The notes under the pieces were generated by a model. It had not been told where the DNA came from. It searched no databases and saw only the letters and a program-made list of their open reading frames with translations. Shown here one piece after another: positions 16,701 through 25,725 of a DNA stretch of 39,811 nucleotides. Made by a program: the position numbers and the translations under genes. This stretch comes from Planctomycetota bacterium. Lineage in GTDB: Bacteria > Planctomycetota > Planctomycetia > Gemmatales > Gemmataceae. The stretch spans positions 1 to 39,811 of the forward strand of contig JACPZP010000085.1 in assembly GCA_016195405.1 (NCBI GenBank), given 5' to 3'. How positions within the stretch are numbered: the first letter of the stretch is position 1; each line of letters opens with the position of its first letter.

Positions 16701-19700
16701 CAGCTCGGCATCCGGCGTGGGTCCGATGATGGTGAAAACCTCACGCAACTCGACCTGGCCGTTGGCCGCCGGATGCGGATCGATCTGCGTGCCGTTGGGA
16801 TCGAGCAGGGCAAGCTTGTTGACGCCGTCGCCGGTCTCGGAATCGCCGGTGGCGTAATTGTTGTACTTCGAGAAAATCAGGTAACTCGAGCTGCCGGTGT
16901 ACGAGGGCACCATGCTCGCGGGCACGATGGATGGAGTTTGATCCCAGCCGAAACCGCCCGGATTCTTCTCGGCCGCAAGGTCGCCGCTAAAGCGCAAGAG
17001 CCAGCCGCGCGCGCCCATGTAGGTGCTGGCAAAGACGCCGATATAGACGTCGCCGTCGGGGGCCACCATCGGCGACGCCGTGCTGACATCCAGGATGACG
17101 GCATCGGCGGCATTGTTGTTGCGCGGATCCTTCAAGCGCACGCTGTATTTGGTGGCGAGAGTCGTGCTGTTAAGACCTACAAGATAGCCGTTGCCGTCGG
17201 TGCTGTTCTTGATGAGGACGTAGAGCGTGCTTTGATCGTTGCTCAAGGCCGGCGCGGAATTGTGCGAGTCAAAAGTCATGTCGGTCTGGCCTTGGACCAG
17301 GTTGCCTGCCAGGACGAACGAAGGTACGCCGCCGCTGCCGATGTTGGCCGGAATCCGCGCGAAGCCGCTGCTCGATGTGTTGCCGCTGGGAAACGGCGCC
17401 GTGCCTTGAACGCGGAAGCCGAAAAAGACATTGCCGTTGGTGTCGCCCGTCATCGGCGTGTTGATAAAGACGGACGAGTCAAAGTTGGTGCTGTAGGTTC
17501 CGTAGAACGCCACCCGGACCGGGGCGCCGTGGTTGATGTTGTCGGGATTGTCGATGTACCAAATGGAACCGCCGGCGCCCGCGTAATAGAGCCGAGTGCC
17601 GAACGCCCCGGTAACGAGGACCGGCTCATAGACCGGCACCCAGTCGAAGGACGGCAGAATGTAATCGGTCGAAAGCGAGTATTTGAAGGCGCCGTTGTTG
17701 CCGTTGAAGGCGTCGATGCGGAAGCCGGTGTCGGAAATCTTGACGGGGACGAAAACGGTGTTCGATGCGCTGACCAGCGGAGCGCCATAATGCGCGAACG
17801 CGCCGGGGGCCACGTCGATTGGCGTGGACCAATGGATGCTGTTGAGATCCTGTGCGATCGGCGCGTATAGCCCCGTGTGCTGTGCGTTGCCGGCGAAAGT
17901 CTTGACGTCAAAGCCGGTGGCGAGAACGACGGTTTGGGGGTTGAGAATACCGCTGCTGTTGAGCCAGGGCCCCGTTCCGACAAAGTTTGCCGATATCAAA
18001 TGGTTGCCGGTATCGAGCGTGTAGGTCGTGAAGACGGCATGACCGGTGCCATCGAGCGCAACGTTGCCGAGGACACTTGAGCCATCCTTGAATGTCACTG
18101 TGCCTGTTGGGACACCAGGCGTGCCCGCAGAAACAATCGTGGCCGTGAAAGTGGTGGCGCTATTGACATTGGATGGGTTGACCGCGGAAGTCACAGCAGC
18201 GCTGGTGCCGATGCCCTGGACGATGACGGTTTTTGAGGTGTCCTGGACCGGGCCGTGATTGGCATCGCCGGGATAGCTGTAAGTGACAGTGTATGGCGAG
18301 CCGCTAGCCGCCAGGGTGCTCGTGTCGAAGGCCACGGCAAAATTCCCGGTCGACGGATCAACGTGAGCCGCAAGCGTCACTCCGGCGAGGGTGATGTTGA
18401 CGCTCCCTGTGGGAATCTGAGCTCCGCCTGAAATATGTCCGCCGAGTGTAAGCGTCGGCTGGCCGAAACTGATGGTCCCGCCAAGGAGGGAGTCGAAACT
18501 GGCGGGCACAGCGAGCGTGCCAATGTAGTGGTTAAATGTAACGAACGCGCTCCACTTATTGGTCATGAACGAACTGACCGAACCCAGCGATTCGTCCGTC
18601 AGGAACACCATCCCAAAACGGTCGGAGACTGCCACTCGGCCGTCTCTGTCGAGTGCCAAGTCGAAAATATTCGTGCCAAAGCCGGTGGTGTCGACCAGCG
18701 TAGTCTGCGCCAAGATTTGGGTGCCGCTCGGGTCAAACCTAACAAGCTTGCCCTCATAGGCTGCCGCCAAAATGTTACCGTTGACGTCGACCGCGATGCT
18801 CCGCGTATCGGGGACTATGGAATCAGGCAACACGAAGTCGCGTACAGCTGCAAGCGTTTGAGGATTGTAAACGTACACATGATTGCGATCGAGCGTAAAA
18901 TAAGAAGTCAAACCGTAGAGCAATCCGTCGAGTCCCAGCGTTAACTGACTGAACTCATGCGTGTCTGCAAATCGAACTGTAGCTCCCCCAGAAAGGTCGA
19001 AACGGATAAGGCCCGAAAGCTGGTCCTCGTTACTCCCGAATGTGACCATATCGGTGGCGAACACGAAATTGTTAAACGCCGCGACTGTGCCATAGGTGCC
19101 ATTGTTGACGGTACTCCAGCCGGAAAAGGTCTGATGTGACCAGGTTTGGCTTGCTGGTGAGTAAGTACTTAGATAGGGGTCGAACGTACCGTTGTAGATG
19201 TTGACATTTCCCAACGGATCAACCGTCAAGCCGCGCGAATCCTGAAGATCGGTGGACGCAAGCGGCACGGGAATCACGGTGGAACTTACCAGTGTTCCTG
19301 AGATTTGCCGCTCTTGAAGATAATAGACGCTCGCCCCCGGCTCTTGGAGTACCAAAAGGAGATCCGGCGTACTCGGACTTGAACTTGGAATGTAATGATT
19401 GAACGTAACGCGAGTCTCGTCTACGGCAGTGTCAATGGGCGTCAGCGAAGTAAGGGATTCGTCGGTCACGAATGCCCTGTCGGTGGAACCGATGACGATC
19501 TGACCGTCCTGGTCGATGGCGATGTCATGCGCAGACTTGAATACGGGTAGCGCCATTTGGAGCAGAACCTGACTGCCCGTAGGATCGATCTTAAGGACAG
19601 TTGTGCTAGCAGTTCCTGCCAGGATGTTTCCACCGGCGTCCACCGCAATGCAAAGCGTTCCGAAAGAACCGGGGGCTGTCAGGTCGAATTCACGGACCGG

Positions 19701-20282
19701 CGCCATGGTGATTGGATTGAACACGGATATGTGAGTGCTGCCAACCAAGCAGTAGAGCAAACCGTCCAGTCCGACTGTCGCGTCCACGTACTCATTCGAC
19801 TGAGCGAAACGAACCGTAGGACCACCCGTGACGTCGAAACGCACAATGCCGACTTCGGGACCGCTATTTGTATTCATATCCGTGGCGAACACATAGTTGC
19901 CGAAGGCGGCTACGGCTCCACTCAAACTCGTTGCTGTGCTCAACCCGGGGAATGTTTGAGAACTCCAACTTTGCGTCGTCGGCGAATACGTTGCGACGTA
20001 CACGCTAACTCCGCCCCAATAGACGTCTATGTTTCCCTTCACATCGACTACTACGCCGTGTGCATAATTCTCCGTCGATCCCTGCGGTTGAGGAATCGGA
20101 ATCGAGCTAACGATGTCGCCTGCCGGCGTGCGCTCTTGAAGCAGATCAGTGCTGCCGTTATGCACGGTCATCAACAGGTTGCCCGACGGCAGCGTCCGAT
20201 CTTCCAACTGCTCGAATTCCAGCCGCGTCCGGCGACGCGTGACGATCGGGCGAACGGAACGACGGCGGAACGGCCATTTCAT
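13728..20282 (-). CDS. Giant LEPR-XLL-type surface protein with propellers and Ig-like repeats
   Basis: 2184 residues from ATG 20282 (TGGAG about 11 nt upstream; an upstream start at 20399 is less likely). The N-terminus is Arg-rich with RLEFEQLEDRTLPSGN, a planctomycete LEPR-XLL-like motif. Residues about 35-610 hold two tandem, homologous propeller-like units of about 280 residues (each with GLDGLLY and IAVDxxGNILA segments and ending VTFNHYI). Two Ig-like domains follow, then a PQQ/quinoprotein-like propeller of about 480 residues (FAGNAQHTGLYAPI). The last nine domains are Ig-like (Big_3-type; core FGQxVTFTATV and PTGTVTFxxG). The chain ends TARGRR. It is expected to be exported and surface-located, with a structural or adhesive role. 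No enzyme motif seen. Confidence 0.85.
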   Translation of the reverse strand: MKWPFRRRSVRPIVTRRRTRLEFEQLEDRTLPSGNLLMTVHNGSTDLLQERTPAGDIVSSIPIPQPQGSTENYAHGVVVDVKGNIDVYWGGVSVYVATYSPTTQSWSSQTFPGLSTATSLSGAVAAFGNYVFATDMNTNSGPEVGIVRFDVTGGPTVRFAQSNEYVDATVGLDGLLYCLVGSTHISVFNPITMAPVREFDLTAPGSFGTLCIAVDAGGNILAGTASTTVLKIDPTGSQVLLQMALPVFKSAHDIAIDQDGQIVIGSTDRAFVTDESLTSLTPIDTAVDETRVTFNHYIPSSSPSTPDLLLVLQEPGASVYYLQERQISGTLVSSTVIPVPLASTDLQDSRGLTVDPLGNVNIYNGTFDPYLSTYSPASQTWSHQTFSGWSTVNNGTYGTVAAFNNFVFATDMVTFGSNEDQLSGLIRFDLSGGATVRFADTHEFSQLTLGLDGLLYGLTSYFTLDRNHVYVYNPQTLAAVRDFVLPDSIVPDTRSIAVDVNGNILAAAYEGKLVRFDPSGTQILAQTTLVDTTGFGTNIFDLALDRDGRVAVSDRFGMVFLTDESLGSVSSFMTNKWSAFVTFNHYIGTLAVPASFDSLLGGTISFGQPTLTLGGHISGGAQIPTGSVNITLAGVTLAAHVDPSTGNFAVAFDTSTLAASGSPYTVTYSYPGDANHGPVQDTSKTVIVQGIGTSAAVTSAVNPSNVNSATTFTATIVSAGTPGVPTGTVTFKDGSSVLGNVALDGTGHAVFTTYTLDTGNHLISANFVGTGPWLNSSGILNPQTVVLATGFDVKTFAGNAQHTGLYAPIAQDLNSIHWSTPIDVAPGAFAHYGAPLVSASNTVFVPVKISDTGFRIDAFNGNNGAFKYSLSTDYILPSFDWVPVYEPVLVTGAFGTRLYYAGAGGSIWYIDNPDNINHGAPVRVAFYGTYSTNFDSSVFINTPMTGDTNGNVFFGFRVQGTAPFPSGNTSSSGFARIPANIGSGGVPSFVLAGNLVQGQTDMTFDSHNSAPALSNDQSTLYVLIKNSTDGNGYLVGLNSTTLATKYSVRLKDPRNNNAADAVILDVSTASPMVAPDGDVYIGVFASTYMGARGWLLRFSGDLAAEKNPGGFGWDQTPSIVPASMVPSYTGSSSYLIFSKYNNYATGDSETGDGVNKLALLDPNGTQIDPHPAANGQVELREVFTIIGPTPDAELRSATYPNAVREWCINASAVNPATNSVFFDSEDGRIYRWNLATNSLSQTTALTQGVGEPYVPSVIGPDGTIYTLNGGTLFALGDVNLPLSSDNAVAVQVIASPPDHRTAVIGDSLTFTAHVANIGSSGAVPTGTVTFTDTVYFVVSQGVLDSTTTTLADNVPLDAFGYAGITLSTLSADQHFITATYSGDGTFSGGSMTLVQKVHANATITAVTATPNTVNFGQAVSITATVQGAPSDSGTPSGMVTFYDGSQIIAQQALDNGSTSFNISNLSGGSHVITAVYYSDFQFAASTGDNSGSPIIVQDGTTTAVTSSPNPSSFGQAVTFTATVSANDAGAGIPGGSVTFTEGATVLAANVAVDGIGHASFAISTLSVGSHTIAATFNGANGWLGSSGTSGSQLVQAGTSTSVSSSPNPSGFGQSVTFTATITATSPLAGIPTGSVTFQEGATILASGIAVDGSGQATFSTSALGGGSHTITANFIGTNGWQNSSESGTPQIVLDGTSTALTSSANPASFLQSVTFTATVTAADAGAGMPSGTVTFIEGATVLAANVALDATGHAIFSISTLAVGTHDIVATFTGAVGWGGSFGTVTQQIVEGTSTAVGSSLSVANFGQAISFTATVSSLDSPSDIPTGTVTFTEGATILAVVAVDNSGQASFSTSTLSVGSHNITAAFTGANGFTDSSGVSPAVLVQEGTAVTIFGAPNSSIFGQLVTFTATVTAVDAGAGVPVGAVTFMDGTTALATVLLDGFGQATYTTGALTAGSHTITVAFAGAAGWLDSSNSTTQEVNKASTATAVVSSDHPSVFGQFVTFTATVAAVAPGAGVPVGVVTFKDGAITIGAAILDGNGQATFTISSLLVGSHSITAVYGGGDNFIDSASGSITQTVIKATTTTRLTRSVSTSKVGQSVTLTARVVANAPSSGIPGGFVIFRDNNIVLAIVALDATGKATVTTSALSYGTRQITATYVTNAGYIGSRSAILIHKVTARGRR

Positions 20283-20402
20283 GGTGCTCGCACTCCAGGT
20301 AATCAGATAGCGTGGACCGCAAATACGGCGGCGCGTGCCGCACTCGCCTGCCCACACGCGGTAGGGTGAAATCCGTTTAGCAATGGAGATTTTGCGCAAG
20401 GA

Positions 20403-20451
20403 GTACGATGCGCCAGCCTCTCCTCACCGATCAATTTTGGTCGCATCGTAC
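20403..20451. terminator. 10-bp perfect inverted repeat between the two giant genes
   Basis: GTACGATGCG (20403-20412) is inverted at 20442-20451; with a bulged base the stem extends by CCA/TGG. It lies downstream of the 20503-25410 gene and upstream of the 13728-20282 gene, both on the - strand. It may end the first transcript or act as an operator for the second; no U-run supports a strong intrinsic terminator. Confidence 0.45.
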
Positions 20452-20502
20452 GGGCCTGACAGACCCCTGTCAAATCAAAAGTATCGAAGAGTTACCGCCG
20501 CA

Positions 20503-23500
20503 CTAACGCCGCCCTCGGGCCGTCACGTTGTAGGTGATGATGGGAGAAATGCTCCCCAGGTAGTTGGTGTTTGTCGCATAAACTGCCGTGAACTTGTGCG
20601 TTCCAAAGCTCAGGAGCTTGCTGGTGAACGTTGCCTTGCCGGCGCCATCCAAGGGGACTGTGGCCAGGACAATGTTGTTGTTGTCCTTGAGGATGACATT
20701 GCCTAGCGGGATTCCCGTGCTCGGGGCGTTGGCGACCACCCGGAATGTAAAGGTCACGGGGTCGCCCACCTTCGAAGTAGTGACCGACGTTTTCATGGTG
20801 GTCGTCGTCGCGGCCTTGTTCACGGTTTGCGTGATGCTGCCCGACACGCTGTCGATGAAATTGTCGCCGCCGCCGTAGACGGCCGTGATGGAATGCGACC
20901 CGACAAGCAGGGACGAAATGGTGAAGGTCGCTTGGCCGTTGCCGTCGAGGATGGCCGCGCCGATGGTGGTGGCGCCGTCCTTGAATGTGACGATGCCGAC
21001 AGGGACGCCGGCGCCGGGAGCCACGGCGGCCACCGTCGCGGTAAACGTCACGAACTGACCGAACACGGACGGATGATCCGACGACACGACGGCGGTCGTG
21101 GTCGAGGCCTTGTTCACCTCCTGGGTCGTCGAATTGCTGCTGTCGAGCCAGCCGCCGGTGCCCGCGAACGCGACCGTTATGGCATGGCTGCCGGCGCCCA
21201 GCGCGCCCGTGGTGAACGTGGCCTGGCCGGCGCCGTCCACCAGAATTGTCGCCAGCGCGGTCGTGCCGTCCATGAACGTGACCGCGCCTGTGGGCACGCC
21301 GGCGCCCGCGTCGACCGCGGTCACCGTGGCCGTGAATGTCACCAGTTGGCCGAATGTCGAAGGATTGGGCGCCGTAACGATCGCGACGGTGGTGGCTTCT
21401 TGCACGAGGACTGCCGGCGAGACGCCGCTGCTGTCTCCGAAACCATTGCTGCCAGCGAAATTCGCGGTGATGTTGTGCGTCCCCACGTTCAGAGCCGAGG
21501 TGGTAAAGGACGCTTGGCCGGCGTTATCCACGGCGACAATCGCCAGAATGGCGGCGCCTTCGGTAAACGTGACGGTGCCCGTAGGTGTGCCGGCAGACGG
21601 ATCCACGGGAGCCACGGTCGCCGTGAAGCTGACCGGCTGGCCGAAGTTGACGAGGGCGATCGAGCTGCCGACGGACGTGTTGGTGCCCTCGATGATCTGT
21701 TGGATAACCGAGCCATTGCTGCTACCCCAGCCGATGGTGCCCGTAAAAGTCGCCGTGATGTTGTGCGTGCCAACACCAAGAGTCGCGGTGCTGAATGCGG
21801 CATGACCCGAGCTGTCCACGGTCACGTTGGCGGCCAAAATCGTAGCGCCTTCGGTGAACGTGACGGCGCCGGTAGGCACGCCGGCGCCCGCATCGGCCGC
21901 GGTCACGGTGGCCGTGAAAGTGACACTTTGCAGGAACGGCGCCGGACTGCCTGAGGACGCCAGCGCGGTGCTGGTGCCGTCTTGCACGATCTGAGGCGCG
22001 GCGCTGCCGCTGCTGTTTTGCCAGCCGGTCGTTCCGGTGAAACTCGCCGTGATCGTGTGACTCCCCACACCGAGCGCGGCGGTGCTGAACGAGGCCTGAC
22101 CGCTGCCGTCCACAACGATGCCGGAGGCCAACACTGTCGCGCCGTCCCGGAACGTGACCGATCCCGTCGGCACGCCGGCCGAGGAATCGATCGCCGTCAC
22201 CGTTGCCGTAAAGGTCACGGACTGGCCGAAGGGCGACGGATTTGGCGATGATGCGACCGCGGTATTGGTCCCCGCCTGAACCAGCTGTGTACCGGCGCCG
22301 CTGCTTCCCTGCCAGCCGTTAGTGCCGCTGAAGGTTGCCGTGATTGTGTGACTGCCGACACTCAGCGGCGCAATCGCAAAGGATGCGTGACCGCTGCCAT
22401 CGACGGTCACGTTGGCGGCCAGCACGGTGGCGCCTTCCGTGAAGGTGACGCTCCCTGTCGGCACGCCGGCGCCAACATTCGCGGCCGTAACGGTAGCCGT
22501 GAAGGTCACGGAACTGCCGAAGGTCGAAGGATTGGGAGAGGACGATACGGTCGTGCTCGTGCCGTCGGTGACCTGTTGCGGCGCGGAGTTACCCGAACTT
22601 GCTAGCCAACCGGCAGCGCCGGTAAACGTGGCCGTGATGATATGGCTGCCAACGACCAGCGTCGAAGTCGAGAACGACGCTTGACCGCTGCCATTGACGG
22701 TAACGCCGGAAGCGAGCACGGTGGCGCCTTCCGTAAAGGTAACTGTGCCCACCGGAACGCCGGCGCCTGCATCCGCGGCCGTGATGGTCGCCGTGAACGT
22801 GACCGCCTGGGCAAACACGGATGGATTCGGTGACGAAGTGACCGTAGTGCTGGTGCCGTCCTGTACGAGCTGAGAAGTGTTGCCGCTGCTGTCTTGCCAG
22901 TTGTTGGTGCCGGTGAAGCTGGCCGTAATGGTGTGGCTCCCCACGCCGAGTGCGGAACTGCTGAACGAAGCGTGACCGGTGCCATCCAGAACGATTCCGG
23001 AGGCCAAAATGGTCGCGCCGTCTTTGAACGTGACTGAGCCAGTCGGGACACCCGCTGCAGAATCAGTCGCGGTCACCGTTGCCGTTAAGGTGACGGACTG
23101 GCCGAAGCTTGACGGGTTCGGCGAAGAAGCGACCGCCGTGATGGTCCCATTCTGAACCACCTGCGGAGCGGAATTACCGCTGCTTCCCTGCCAGCCGTTG
23201 GTGCCGCTGAAAGTCGCCGTGATGGTGTGGCTGCCGACATTCAGCGCCGATGTCGCAAACGACGCATGACCGCTGCCGTCGACGGCTACGCCGGAAGCGA
23301 GCACGGTGGCGCCTTCCGTAAAGGTGACGCTCCCCGTCGGCACGCCGGCGCCCGCGATCGCGGTCGTGATCGCGGCCGTGAAGGTTACCGGGCTTCCAAA
23401 GACTGAGGGATTGGGGGATGACGACACGGCGGTATTTGTGCCGGCGGTGACCTGTTGGGGTGCGGAGTTGCCGTTGCTGGTTAGCCAACCGGTAGCGCCG

Positions 23501-25410
23501 CTGAAGGTCGCCGTGATGGTATGGTTGCCAACGCTCAGCGAAGAAATCGTAAACGACGCTTGCCCGCTGCCATTTACGGCGACGCCGGAAGCAAGCACGG
23601 CGGCGCCTTCCTTGAAGGTGACCGTGCCCGCCGGAACGCCGGCGCCGGCATCCGCAGCAGTGATGGTCGCCGTGAACGTGACCGCCTGGGCAAACACCGA
23701 GGGATTTGGCGAAGAAATGACGGCCGTGCTTGTGCCGTCCTGCACTAACTGAGAAACGTTGCCGCTGCTGTTTTGCCAGCCAGTGGCGCCGGTGAAGCTC
23801 GCGCTGATGACATGACTGCCAACGCCCAAGCTTGCCGTGGAAAATGAGGCGTGGCCGGTCAAGTCCACAGGGACATTGGACGCCAACACCGTCGCTCCTT
23901 CGCTGAAGGTAACGCTTCCCGTCGGCACACCTGCGCCGGAACTCGCTGTCGCGGTGAAGGTCACGCTCTGGCCGAAAACCGAAGGATTAATCGACGAAGT
24001 CACCGTGGTGGTAGTGGGGTTGTCAGTAATCAAGGTCACCTTCGCGGTGTAGATGTCCAGCGCGGAAGTGCCGTCCGGGTTGTCTCCGGTGCTATTCGAG
24101 TTATCCGCCCAGGAGCGATAGAAGACCCCGCCGGTGAAGTCCATCAGGTCGTAATCGCCGTAGTCGAAACCAGGATCCACCGCTGAAGCTATGGACGTGC
24201 CGGCGCTGATCTGCACGCTGGGAAGCCAGTTGGCGCCGCCGTTGACGCTAGCTGTGCCGAACACCTGGGTGGTGTTGTTGGCGGCATTGGAATTGCGCGT
24301 GTCATACCAGGTGACCGCGACGTTGCCGGTGGTCTGGTCCACCGCAATAGCGGGATTGAATTGGCTCTTGCCATTGCCCGTAGTGTCGTCGTTGACACGC
24401 ACGCGACTACTCCAGGTGGTGCCATTGTCGTCCGAGAAGCGCACAAAGATGTCGGTGTCGTTGCTGGAGGTCGTGGGCCGATCGGTGTACACAAGGTAGA
24501 CGCGGCCATTATGCGTGCCGCCGCTGCGATCCCAGGCCAGGTTGGCCTCGGTATCGATATCACGGCTGGGTTGCGCTGAAATCGGCGCAAAATCGCCGAC
24601 GTTGGTGCTGGTTGCGGTCACCGTGGTGTTGAAGCCCTGAGATCCGAGTCCGTCCGGGTCAAGGTTGACGAAGACGTTCGCAGGTCCGGGGTCGCCGGCG
24701 GTCGTTTGATACGTGACCAGGACCTGGCCGTTGGGGCCGACGGCGATATTGCCGAAGTGGCCGCCGTCACCTGGAGCGATTGCGTTTGTGCCCCAGGCGG
24801 AGACGATGCCAAGTCCGCTGACCGATGCGCCGGCGGCGACAGCTAAGAAGGAGCTATTGTAGGCGGATACCCAGACGCTTCCGCTGCCCGCCGTTGAGCC
24901 TGGCCCCACCGCGATGGACGGCTGATCAAAGCCGGACCCAAACAGCGGATTGCCGATCGAAGTAAAGCTGGCCCCGCCGTTCGTACTTAGGTCAACGTCA
25001 AGGCTCTGACCCGGTCTGAGACGGACAAGGAAGAGGTTGCCAAAATTGTCCCACGCCGTTTGCACATCGCCCAAGCCTGCCGGCAATGTGCTTATGTTGC
25101 TGTTTTGCCAGGTCGAACCGCCGTCCATACTGAAGCGCGGCCGCCCCGTGCCTTGGAAGTCGCTTATCGTATCGTACTCAACAACGTTGAGTGGGTTCGT
25201 GGGGTTTATCGAGATTGTTGACTCGGCCTCATTGCCTGGAAGCTTCGTGACATCAACGGTGGGGCCCACCACGAGACTAGTTGGTACGGTGCGGTCTTCC
25301 AGCATCTCTAACCACAGCCGGCAGCGCATGCCGCGGCGCTTTCGGACCTGTCGTGGCCCGCCCGCACGCGATCCGCCTCGAACCCACTGTCGCAGCCAGT
25401 CTGTGAACAC
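20503..25410 (-). CDS. Giant LEPR-XLL-type protein: BNR/sialidase-like head, 12 Ig-like repeats
   Basis: 1635 residues if GTG 25410 is used, which follows AAGGGG at a good distance; TTG 25428 would add six residues. After a basic N-terminus with LWLEMLEDRTVPT comes a propeller-like head (about residues 45-465) with BNR-like S-x-D-x-G-x-T-W motifs (SMDGGSTWQ, STNGGASF, SDDNGTTW, SVNGGANW), the Asp-box pattern of sialidase-like folds. Catalytic Arg-triad residues cannot be confirmed, so enzyme activity is not claimed. Twelve Ig-like domains of about 97 residues follow, ordered C-A-B-C-A-B-C-D-E-F-G-H by similarity. The end TARGRR matches that of the neighbouring giant. Likely surface protein. 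Confidence 0.85.
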   Translation of the reverse strand: MFTDWLRQWVRGGSRAGGPRQVRKRRGMRCRLWLEMLEDRTVPTSLVVGPTVDVTKLPGNEAESTISINPTNPLNVVEYDTISDFQGTGRPRFSMDGGSTWQNSNISTLPAGLGDVQTAWDNFGNLFLVRLRPGQSLDVDLSTNGGASFTSIGNPLFGSGFDQPSIAVGPGSTAGSGSVWVSAYNSSFLAVAAGASVSGLGIVSAWGTNAIAPGDGGHFGNIAVGPNGQVLVTYQTTAGDPGPANVFVNLDPDGLGSQGFNTTVTATSTNVGDFAPISAQPSRDIDTEANLAWDRSGGTHNGRVYLVYTDRPTTSSNDTDIFVRFSDDNGTTWSSRVRVNDDTTGNGKSQFNPAIAVDQTTGNVAVTWYDTRNSNAANNTTQVFGTASVNGGANWLPSVQISAGTSIASAVDPGFDYGDYDLMDFTGGVFYRSWADNSNSTGDNPDGTSALDIYTAKVTLITDNPTTTTVTSSINPSVFGQSVTFTATASSGAGVPTGSVTFSEGATVLASNVPVDLTGHASFSTASLGVGSHVISASFTGATGWQNSSGNVSQLVQDGTSTAVISSPNPSVFAQAVTFTATITAADAGAGVPAGTVTFKEGAAVLASGVAVNGSGQASFTISSLSVGNHTITATFSGATGWLTSNGNSAPQQVTAGTNTAVSSSPNPSVFGSPVTFTAAITTAIAGAGVPTGSVTFTEGATVLASGVAVDGSGHASFATSALNVGSHTITATFSGTNGWQGSSGNSAPQVVQNGTITAVASSPNPSSFGQSVTLTATVTATDSAAGVPTGSVTFKDGATILASGIVLDGTGHASFSSSALGVGSHTITASFTGTNNWQDSSGNTSQLVQDGTSTTVTSSPNPSVFAQAVTFTATITAADAGAGVPVGTVTFTEGATVLASGVTVNGSGQASFSTSTLVVGSHIITATFTGAAGWLASSGNSAPQQVTDGTSTTVSSSPNPSTFGSSVTFTATVTAANVGAGVPTGSVTFTEGATVLAANVTVDGSGHASFAIAPLSVGSHTITATFSGTNGWQGSSGAGTQLVQAGTNTAVASSPNPSPFGQSVTFTATVTAIDSSAGVPTGSVTFRDGATVLASGIVVDGSGQASFSTAALGVGSHTITASFTGTTGWQNSSGSAAPQIVQDGTSTALASSGSPAPFLQSVTFTATVTAADAGAGVPTGAVTFTEGATILAANVTVDSSGHAAFSTATLGVGTHNITATFTGTIGWGSSNGSVIQQIIEGTNTSVGSSIALVNFGQPVSFTATVAPVDPSAGTPTGTVTFTEGAAILAIVAVDNAGQASFTTSALNVGTHNITANFAGSNGFGDSSGVSPAVLVQEATTVAIVTAPNPSTFGQLVTFTATVTAVDAGAGVPTGAVTFMDGTTALATILVDGAGQATFTTGALGAGSHAITVAFAGTGGWLDSSNSTTQEVNKASTTTAVVSSDHPSVFGQFVTFTATVAAVAPGAGVPVGIVTFKDGATTIGAAILDGNGQATFTISSLLVGSHSITAVYGGGDNFIDSVSGSITQTVNKAATTTTMKTSVTTSKVGDPVTFTFRVVANAPSTGIPLGNVILKDNNNIVLATVPLDGAGKATFTSKLLSFGTHKFTAVYATNTNYLGSISPIITYNVTARGRR
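21975..23735 (-). repeat. Two-copy supra-repeat of three Ig domains (A-B-C)
   Basis: Within the 20503-25410 gene, domains 2-3-4 (about 23735-22860) and 5-6-7 (about 22860-21975) are repeats of a roughly 880-bp unit. Type A has PNPSVFAQAVTF, type B has FGS-VTFTA, type C has FGQSVTxTATVTA-DS. Domain 1 is also type C. The order shows that the gene grew by duplicating a three-domain block. Boundaries are approximate, read from protein motifs. Confidence 0.65.
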
Positions 25411-25725
25411 GGTCCACCCCTTCCACAAATGTGGTGCATCACGGTTGCGTTAGATCTTGATTTCTGGGCGCAGCGCGCGCCTCGCTGGAAGGGCGCCGGC
25501 AAGCTCATCACTATCGAATGCAGCCTTCTTCTTTGGTCGGAATTTCAATAGATCGCCTAAGGCAAAGCAGTGTAACCTGAGAAAAGTGCAATTGCAAGCA
25601 CGCGGAATCGGGAATTCCCTAAATTCCTTAGTAAACGACAGAGCGAAAGATTCTCCGCTTCGATGTCGGGAGTCACGGTAGTTGGGACAGTCACCTGTTA
25701 CGATTGCCCGCAAGTGGAGGTGCGG

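Noticed and set aside
13983..24030. Regular repeats that might be read as a CRISPR array
   Set aside because: The period is about 291 bp, in frame, and encodes Ig domains; there are no short identical repeats with unique spacers and no cas genes.
20503..25410. Active sialidase activity for the BNR-containing giant
   Set aside because: Asp-box-like motifs are present, but they occur in many non-enzymatic propellers, and the catalytic Arg triad, Tyr and Glu cannot be placed.
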